Positions 5,619 through 10,565 of a stretch of DNA of 10,565 bases are shown piece after piece. The notes under the pieces are model-generated. The model ran no database searches. It saw nothing but the letters and a program-made list of their open reading frames with translations, and was not told the DNA's origin. The translations under genes and the position numbers were made by a program. How positions within the stretch are numbered: position 1 is the first letter of the stretch; the number at the start of each line of letters is the position of its first letter. The DNA is taken from assembly GCA_964564735.1 (NCBI GenBank), contig CAZMCH010000123.1, forward strand, positions 1-10,565. Direction: 5' to 3'. This stretch comes from CAZMCH01 sp964564735 (GTDB taxonomy: Bacteria; Poribacteria; DTPJ01).

Positions 5619-5960
5619 TTAGCCCGGAGGCCATCCTAACTCTCTTTTGCCTAACATGTGTATATGAATGTGTTGTATCACCTGCCCAGCGTCTTTTCCG
5701 CAATTAATAACAAGGCGAAAACCATTCGTTAATGAAAACTCTCTAGCTATTTCAGAGGCAACCTGATACATTGTTCCCATAATCATCAAATCATCATCAG
5801 AAATATCAATTACAGATGGTATATGTTTTTTGGGTATAATAATTATATGAAACGGTGCCTGTGGTTCAATGTCCTCAAATGCGACTATGCTTTCATTTTC
5901 AAATACTATTTTTGCAGGAATCGTGCCTGATATGATTTTACAGAATAAACACTCATTCAT
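5619..5960 (-). CDS. HIT-family (Hint/PKCI-type) nucleotide hydrolase
   Basis: A complete 113-residue histidine-triad protein. Known members are small cytoplasmic dimers that hydrolyse purine nucleotide phosphoramidates and aminoacyl- or acyl-adenylates. The triad HIHIHM is at 97-102, with His99 expected as the nucleophile. The N-terminal CLFCKI (Cys4, Cys7) is the putative zinc-binding pair seen in many bacterial Hint proteins; FENESIVAFEDIEPQAPFH and the closing GWPPG are also characteristic. The ATG has an AAGGAG site 6 nt upstream. It ends just before the CvpA gene, and the CvpA-side AAAAGGAG overlaps its stop. It begins 24 nt after the response regulator stop, so it appears co-transcribed. 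Its in vivo substrate cannot be inferred. Confidence 0.95.
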   Translation of the reverse strand: MNECLFCKIISGTIPAKIVFENESIVAFEDIEPQAPFHIIIIPKKHIPSVIDISDDDLMIMGTMYQVASEIAREFSLTNGFRLVINCGKDAGQVIQHIHIHMLGKRELGWPPG

Positions 5961-5984
5961 GAAATTCTCCTTATATATATCAGA

Positions 5985-7352
5985 TTAATTAATATTATAT
6001 TCCTTTATTTTTCTCTGCAATGTTCTTAAGCTAATCTTCAATATATCGGATGCTTGTTTTCTATTACCATTGGTTGAAATAAGAGCCTGTTTTATCGCCT
6101 CTTTTTCTAATTCCTGCATAGATATACCGGGCTGAATTATATTGCTATTATGACTCATGTTTTTTGGCTTAATCTCATCAGGTAAGTCTGATAGACCCAA
6201 AGACTTTGATTGTGACATTACAACCATGCTTTCAATATAATTTCTTAATTGCCTGACATTTCCTTGCCAATTATAAGCTTTTAATAATTCCAGAGCATCT
6301 TTATCAATACCAGTAATTTTTTTTCCATTTTTTTTATTAAATTCATCTATGAAGGCATTGATTAATAATGGTATATCATCTTTTCTATCTCTCAAAGGCG
6401 GTAAATTAATTGTAACAACTTTTAAGCGATAATATAGATCCTCTCTAAATTTTCCTTTTTCCACTTCCGATGCCAAATTTCTATTTGTTGATGATATTAT
6501 CCGAACGTCCACTTTAATCAGATTCACTCCACCAAGTCTCATAAATTGTTGTTCTTCAATAACCCTCAAAAACTTCGCTTGGGTTTCCAAATTCATCTCA
6601 CTAACTTCATCAAGCAAAAGCGTCCCACCATTTGCCAATTCAAAAGCTCCTTGTCGCTGTTTTATTGCACCAGTAAATGAGCCTTTTTCATGTCCGAATA
6701 ATTCACTTTCAAGAAGACTGCTACTTATTGCAGCGCAATTTATTGGTATGAATGGTTTGTTTTTGCGAAGGCTATTAGCATGTATTGCATGTGCGACTAA
6801 TTCTTTGCCTGTTCCAGTTTCACCATAGATAAGAACGTTTGCATTTGTTGGAGATACTAATCTGAGTTGTTCAAATACATCTTGCATTGGCTTGGAATTA
6901 CCAATAATATTTGAGAAACCAAACTTTTCATTTATCTGTTGTTGCAATGCGATATTTTGGTTTTGCAGAAGTTCATTCTGTTGCTTTATGGCACTTAGAT
7001 CAAGAGCTTTTCTTACTTTTTCTCTCAATTCTGCCATCTTAATAGGTTTTGGTATATAATCTACTGCGCCAGCCTTCATTGCCTCAACTGCATTATCTAT
7101 ACTTCCATGTGCAGTTATCAGAATGACTTGGGTTTGTAAATCCAAGTCTTTTACCATCCTTAGAATTTCCATACCATCAATATCGGGCATTTTTAGATCT
7201 GTAAGGATAACATCAAAGGAATCCTCTTTTACTGCATTTAATCCCTCTTTCCCACTTGATTTACTTACAATGCCATATCCCTGTGATGCAAGGGCAGATG
7301 CCATAGCTTCAAGTGATGGTTTATGATCATCAATTATAAGTATTTTTTGCAT
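5985..7352 (-). CDS. NtrC-family sigma-54-dependent response regulator
   Basis: A complete 455-residue activator with three modules. The receiver domain (1-118) has the acidic pair Asp8-Asp9, phosphoacceptor Asp52 in LTDLKMPDIDG, Thr80 and Lys102. The AAA+ domain (about 149-380) has Walker A GETGTGKE (177-184), the sigma-54-contacting loop as GSFTGA (224-229, a common variant of GAFTGA), Walker B TLLLDE (244-249) and arginine-finger candidates Arg303 and Arg309 in FREDLYYRL. The C-terminal Fis-type helix-turn-helix (about 411-455) has NGNRKQASDILKISLRTLQR. All hallmarks for phosphorylation-controlled activation at sigma-54 promoters are intact. It follows its likely kinase by 20 nt; its ribosome binding site is weak (AGG), which may mean coupling to kinase translation. 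I found no -24/-12 element in the window, so its targets are probably elsewhere. Confidence 0.97.
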   Translation of the reverse strand: MQKILIIDDHKPSLEAMASALASQGYGIVSKSSGKEGLNAVKEDSFDVILTDLKMPDIDGMEILRMVKDLDLQTQVILITAHGSIDNAVEAMKAGAVDYIPKPIKMAELREKVRKALDLSAIKQQNELLQNQNIALQQQINEKFGFSNIIGNSKPMQDVFEQLRLVSPTNANVLIYGETGTGKELVAHAIHANSLRKNKPFIPINCAAISSSLLESELFGHEKGSFTGAIKQRQGAFELANGGTLLLDEVSEMNLETQAKFLRVIEEQQFMRLGGVNLIKVDVRIISSTNRNLASEVEKGKFREDLYYRLKVVTINLPPLRDRKDDIPLLINAFIDEFNKKNGKKITGIDKDALELLKAYNWQGNVRQLRNYIESMVVMSQSKSLGLSDLPDEIKPKNMSHNSNIIQPGISMQELEKEAIKQALISTNGNRKQASDILKISLRTLQRKIKEYNIN

Positions 7353-7372
7353 ATTTTGCCTAATCAGTTATT

Positions 7373-8092
7373 TTAGTTTTTTATTGGAAGGAATACTGAA
7401 AATGTCGTTCCTTTACCAATTTGGCTTTTGACTTTTATTTCCCCATTGTGCATCTCAATTATACGCCTTGCAATGGGTAAACCCAAACCGGTTCCATCTT
7501 CTTTTGTGGAATAAAATAGGTTAAATATTTGATCAAGTTTATCTTCTGGTATCCCATTACCATTATCAGAAATATCAATTTGTAGCGCAGAATCCAATTT
7601 TATTACCTGTATTACCAAAACCCCTCCATCAGGCATTGATTGATAAGCATTAATCAAGATATTAATTAATGCTTGTTTTATTTGGCTTCTGTCAATATAA
7701 AGCTCAGGCAAGTCCCTATTATAATAACGCTTCACATCTATTTTTAATTGCCGTGCTTCAGGTTCAGAAAAATCAAGAAGTTCATCTAGTATTAATGCGA
7801 GGTTATACTTTTCTGGATTAGGCATTGGCAATCTTGCATATCTTAAAAAATCATTTAAGATTTGCTCTAGTCTGCTGATTTCTTTATCCATTATATTAAG
7901 ACGCCTGATTACTTTTTCGTCCTGAGAATTTTCTGAGTTTTGCCAATCTTCTTTCAACAAGTCTATATTAAGTCTTATTGTATTTAATGGATTTTTTATC
8001 TCATGAGCAAGTGAGCTAACCCACGTAGATATGTTATTTATATCTGCAGAACTAGACTTACCTTTCCCTATTAGCTTTTTTATCAGATTCAT
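7373..8092 (-). CDS. Sensorless cytoplasmic histidine kinase (DHp and catalytic domains only)
   Basis: A 239-residue NtrB-like kinase with no membrane segment and no PAS, GAF or HAMP domain: after a basic start the phosphorylation helix begins almost at once. The H-box SSLAHEIKNPLNTIR carries His30. The catalytic domain has the N-box with Asn144/Asn148 (ALINILINAYQSMP), the G1 box DNGNG (176-180), the F region and the G2 box GTGLGLPIARR (200-210). All are intact, so autokinase activity is expected. It should phosphorylate the response regulator encoded 20 nt downstream. Upstream frames are closed by an in-frame TAG just before the ATG, so the protein is short by design, not through start misassignment. 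No Shine-Dalgarno site is visible; a 5-codon reading frame (8089-8106) ends in ATGA overlapping the start. The signal must come from a partner protein. Confidence 0.92.
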   Translation of the reverse strand: MNLIKKLIGKGKSSSADINNISTWVSSLAHEIKNPLNTIRLNIDLLKEDWQNSENSQDEKVIRRLNIMDKEISRLEQILNDFLRYARLPMPNPEKYNLALILDELLDFSEPEARQLKIDVKRYYNRDLPELYIDRSQIKQALINILINAYQSMPDGGVLVIQVIKLDSALQIDISDNGNGIPEDKLDQIFNLFYSTKEDGTGLGLPIARRIIEMHNGEIKVKSQIGKGTTFSVFLPIKN

Positions 8093-8124
8093 AGGATTTT
8101 GTTCATACTAAATGGATTCTTGTT

Positions 8125-9051
8125 TTAAGCTTCTGCTTTTTTTGCTCTTTTCGGAAAAAGCCTAATATTCATACGTGCAATTGGACTTGCTATATATAGA
8201 GTTGAATAAACACCAGAAATAAAACCGATCAATAGGGCAAGTGACAAAGTATGTAATGTGCCTACTTTTGCAATGATAAGAATTGCAATAATGGTTAATA
8301 AAGCTGTTCCTGTTGTAATAATGGTTCTGCTAAGAGTTTGGTTTATGCTAATATTTAATATATCATCAAATGTCTTTCCCTTTAATAATTTCGTATTTTC
8401 TCTAACTCGGTCAAATATAACAATTGTATCATTGATCGAAAAACCTATAATAGTCAGAAATGCTGCTACTGCGGTTAGGTCTATTGGTTCATTTAATATA
8501 GAAAATGCACCAAGTGTAACCAATACATCATGAAACAGGGCAACAATACCACCTATACCAAAGCGAAACTCAAATCTTATAGCCACATATATCAATATCA
8601 TTATGATCCCAAGACCAAGTGATTTTATTGCACTAGATATTAGGTCTTTTCCAACACTTGCGGTTACTGTATCGATATTAATGGCTTTTTCATCTGTTTT
8701 CCAGCTATTACTTGGATCAAGAAGCGCTTGCTTTATAATATCACTGACCTCTCTCCCAGCTATGGACTGATCTTCAGGCGTTGATATTATAACTTCTGAT
8801 TTTGTTTGCCCATGCTGAATCGATAATTGCGATACACCTGCTTTTTCTATTACAGAACGTATTTCATCAGAGGTTACATCTCTATCAAATTTCGCCTGAA
8901 CAACAACACCACCTCTGAAGTCGACTCCCCAATTGGGTCCACCCTTCACTATTAAAGAGATAATTCCAGTGATTATAACTATTGTAGATATTACATAGGC
9001 GATTCGTCTAGCACCTATAAAGTCTATATGTGTTTCTTTTATGAGTCGCAC
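8125..9051 (-). CDS. secF: Protein-export membrane protein SecF
   Basis: Complete at 308 residues. SecF partners SecD as the proton-motive-force-driven motor that pulls proteins out of the SecYEG channel on the far side of the membrane. Seen are the first membrane helix (about 16-36), the conserved GVDFRGG (42-48), a periplasmic domain of about 80-90 residues, then five more membrane helices. ALFHDV (171-176) and GFSINDTIVIFDRVREN (203-219) are the family's membrane signatures. The tail is basic (PKRAKKAEA). The start is GTG, supported by a strong GGGAGGAA site at the right distance; no better ATG lies nearby. It follows secD by 80 nt and precedes the kinase by 32 nt. Confidence 0.97.
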   Translation of the reverse strand: MRLIKETHIDFIGARRIAYVISTIVIITGIISLIVKGGPNWGVDFRGGVVVQAKFDRDVTSDEIRSVIEKAGVSQLSIQHGQTKSEVIISTPEDQSIAGREVSDIIKQALLDPSNSWKTDEKAINIDTVTASVGKDLISSAIKSLGLGIIMILIYVAIRFEFRFGIGGIVALFHDVLVTLGAFSILNEPIDLTAVAAFLTIIGFSINDTIVIFDRVRENTKLLKGKTFDDILNISINQTLSRTIITTGTALLTIIAILIIAKVGTLHTLSLALLIGFISGVYSTLYIASPIARMNIRLFPKRAKKAEA

Positions 9052-9055
9052 TTGA

Positions 9056-9063
9056 TTCCTCCC
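9056..9063 (-). promoter_or_regulatory. Strong ribosome binding site for the GTG start of secF
   Basis: GGGAGGAA on the minus strand ends 4 nt before the GTG at 9049-9051 (GGAGG to GTG is 6 nt). It confirms a non-ATG start that keeps the full first transmembrane helix of SecF. Confidence 0.75.
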
Positions 9064-9131
9064 TAAAAACCGAAATATTTGTTGTATTTATTAGTCTTTT
9101 CTGTTTATATCAAATGAACCTAAGATATTCA

Positions 9132-10565
9132 TTAAATACTTAATTTTTCAAGATGGCGTCTTCGGTAATATGTCCAATTAAATATCTCTCTCGTAACAAA
9201 AATCGCAGTAAACATATTAGCCAAAAGACCTATAATTAAAGTTACGGCAAATCCTTTTATTGGTCCTGTGCCAAACTCATATAGAATTATACCAGTAATT
9301 ACCGTCGTTACATTTGAGTCTAAAATAGCCGACAGAGCTTTACTATAGCCTGTGTCAATGCTAGAACGAACAGTCTTACCTGTCCTAAGCTCCTCTTTTA
9401 TTCTTTCAAAGATCAGAACATTTGCATCAACAGACATACCAATTGTCAATATTAAACCTGCGATACCTGGCAAAGTAAGTGTTGCACCAAAACCTGACAA
9501 TATGCCAAGTATAATTTGCACCTGAAATATTAGAGCTACAACAGCAATCGAGCCTGACCATTTATAATAGATTAGCATAAATATTACAACAAGACCAAGA
9601 CCTATTGCAAAGGCAATTTGACCTCTGCGTATGGATTCTGCTCCAAGCGTAGGACCAACTATACGTTCTTCTGCTGTTTTCATAGGAGCAGGGAAAGCAC
9701 CAGCTCGTAATATTTTTGCTAGATAGCTGGCTTCTTCGTCGGTAAATGACCCTGTTATACGTGCGCTTGGGGATGATATTTTTTCAGTAATTCTTGGTGC
9801 AGATTGTATTACTTCATCCAACATTATCGCCGTTAACTCATCAACATGCGCACCTGTAAATTCTGAAAACTTCCTTTGTCCATCAGAAGTGAAATACATA
9901 AGGACTTCTGGAGAACCAAACTCACCACGACTTACTTGCGCTGAGTTGCTTTTTAGGTCTAAGCCTGATAAAAATGCCTCTGAAGTCAATACATACCAAT
10001 TTCCATCAATATCATATCTAAGTTCAGAACCGGGTGGGAGTTCGCTAGGTTTGGGTTCCAACATGCCTGCTTGACCGCTCCAATGACCACCTGTCACTGG
10101 ATTTTTCAAAACAAGCTTAAATTGTAAGATCCCCGGAGTCTTTATCGCTGCAAGTGTCTGGGTTGGATTCTGTTCTTCGGGAATTTCTATTAAAATTCTA
10201 GGTCGTCCACTTACTCGTCTTATTGATGATTCTGCGACACCAAATTTGTTAATTCTATTCTCAAGCGTTTTCATTACCGTATCAATGTTTTCTTTTGCTA
10301 ATCTTTCAGAACTCTCCTGACTTAGTTGTACAGAATATACCACAGTATTTTCTTTTTGTCTTAAAGACTGCATCTTTTTTGGTTTATCAAAATACTCCAA
10401 TTTACTTAATACTTTCAGCGTAGTTTCTATATAATCATCTCTATCTGCACCTTGAAATCGTTCCGGAATAGTGATTGTTATCAACAGAGGATTAACTCCA
10501 CCAAATATTGTATCTATAATATCGTTTATATCCCTGTCTTGTGTTATTGATATATTTAACTCAGG
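9132..10565 (-). CDS. secD: Protein translocase subunit SecD, lacking its N-terminus (runs off the window)
   Basis: 477 residues are visible and the frame stays open to base 10565, so the start lies beyond the window; the TTG near 10482 is internal. The visible part contains the periplasmic P1 region with ENRINKFGVAE and RPRILIEIPE, the head subdomain (about 145-260), the DEVIQSAPRI strand, GSFTDEEASYLAKILRAGAFP and the GPTLGAESI junction. Five membrane helices follow, with the signature GMSVDANVLIFERIKEELR. The first helix and the GLDLxGG motif must lie upstream. The length before ENRINKFGV (at least 98 residues) fits the long SecD class seen in E. coli rather than the short class, with what looks like extra sequence in that region. 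The head gene of the block, it is separate from secF, not fused. Confidence 0.96.
   Translation of the reverse strand, partial: PELNISITQDRDINDIIDTIFGGVNPLLITITIPERFQGADRDDYIETTLKVLSKLEYFDKPKKMQSLRQKENTVVYSVQLSQESSERLAKENIDTVMKTLENRINKFGVAESSIRRVSGRPRILIEIPEEQNPTQTLAAIKTPGILQFKLVLKNPVTGGHWSGQAGMLEPKPSELPPGSELRYDIDGNWYVLTSEAFLSGLDLKSNSAQVSRGEFGSPEVLMYFTSDGQRKFSEFTGAHVDELTAIMLDEVIQSAPRITEKISSPSARITGSFTDEEASYLAKILRAGAFPAPMKTAEERIVGPTLGAESIRRGQIAFAIGLGLVVIFMLIYYKWSGSIAVVALIFQVQIILGILSGFGATLTLPGIAGLILTIGMSVDANVLIFERIKEELRTGKTVRSSIDTGYSKALSAILDSNVTTVITGIILYEFGTGPIKGFAVTLIIGLLANMFTAIFVTREIFNWTYYRRRHLEKLSI

Noticed and set aside
10482..10484. TTG as the SecD start
   Set aside because: The frame continues open for 27 codons to the window edge, and the first SecD helix and GLDLxGG motif are not yet reached.

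Overview
The window is AT-rich bacterial chromosome in which every supported gene lies on the minus strand, so transcription runs from high to low coordinates. The best lineage clue is the large extracellular protein at 1569-3356. It has FG-GAP/VCBS repeats, an ASPIC/UnbV domain and a FlgD-like C-terminal domain opening with NYPNPFNPETWIPF. From memory, that wording, together with the enolase-superfamily start at the left edge, is typical of Candidatus Poribacteria and related uncultured lineages. This placement is an inference (moderate confidence), not something computed here.

Block 1, in transcription order (10565 down to 5002), is secD (5' end outside the window), secF, a sensorless histidine kinase, an NtrC-type sigma-54-dependent response regulator, a HIT-family protein and a CvpA-family membrane protein. 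Gaps are short (about 20-80 nt) and no terminator is visible between the genes, so it reads as one operon. It joins the SecDF export motor to a cytoplasmic two-component pair, then to a small nucleotide hydrolase and an inner-membrane protein.

Block 2 (5001-3676) holds two isolated short genes. One is an HTH plus coiled-coil DNA-binding protein (4325-4735), with a cluster of TGCCA/TGGCA inverted repeats upstream and inside its coding region. The other is a minimal Nfu-type Fe-S carrier (3755-3994), closed by a strong intrinsic terminator (3676-3717). Between that terminator and the next promoter is a roughly 400-nt gene-free spacer with a GC/purine-rich inverted repeat and an 18-nt perfect palindrome.

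Block 3 (3443-1) starts at a good sigma-70-like promoter (TTGAAT, 17 nt, TATAGT, with an extended -10 TGG). It continues through the secreted FG-GAP protein, an isochorismatase-family hydrolase, purC and the first 20 codons of an enolase-superfamily protein. These genes are separated by only 12-27 nt. The mixture of a secreted protein, a small-molecule hydrolase and purine biosynthesis is functionally miscellaneous.

I saw no tRNA, rRNA, CRISPR array, insertion sequence or phage gene. Most genes are ordinary housekeeping or envelope functions. The points most worth a second look are the SecDF/two-component linkage, the possible autoregulatory sites around the HTH gene and the unexplained inverted repeat in the 3357-3754 spacer. 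I did not find a convincing undescribed multi-gene system.
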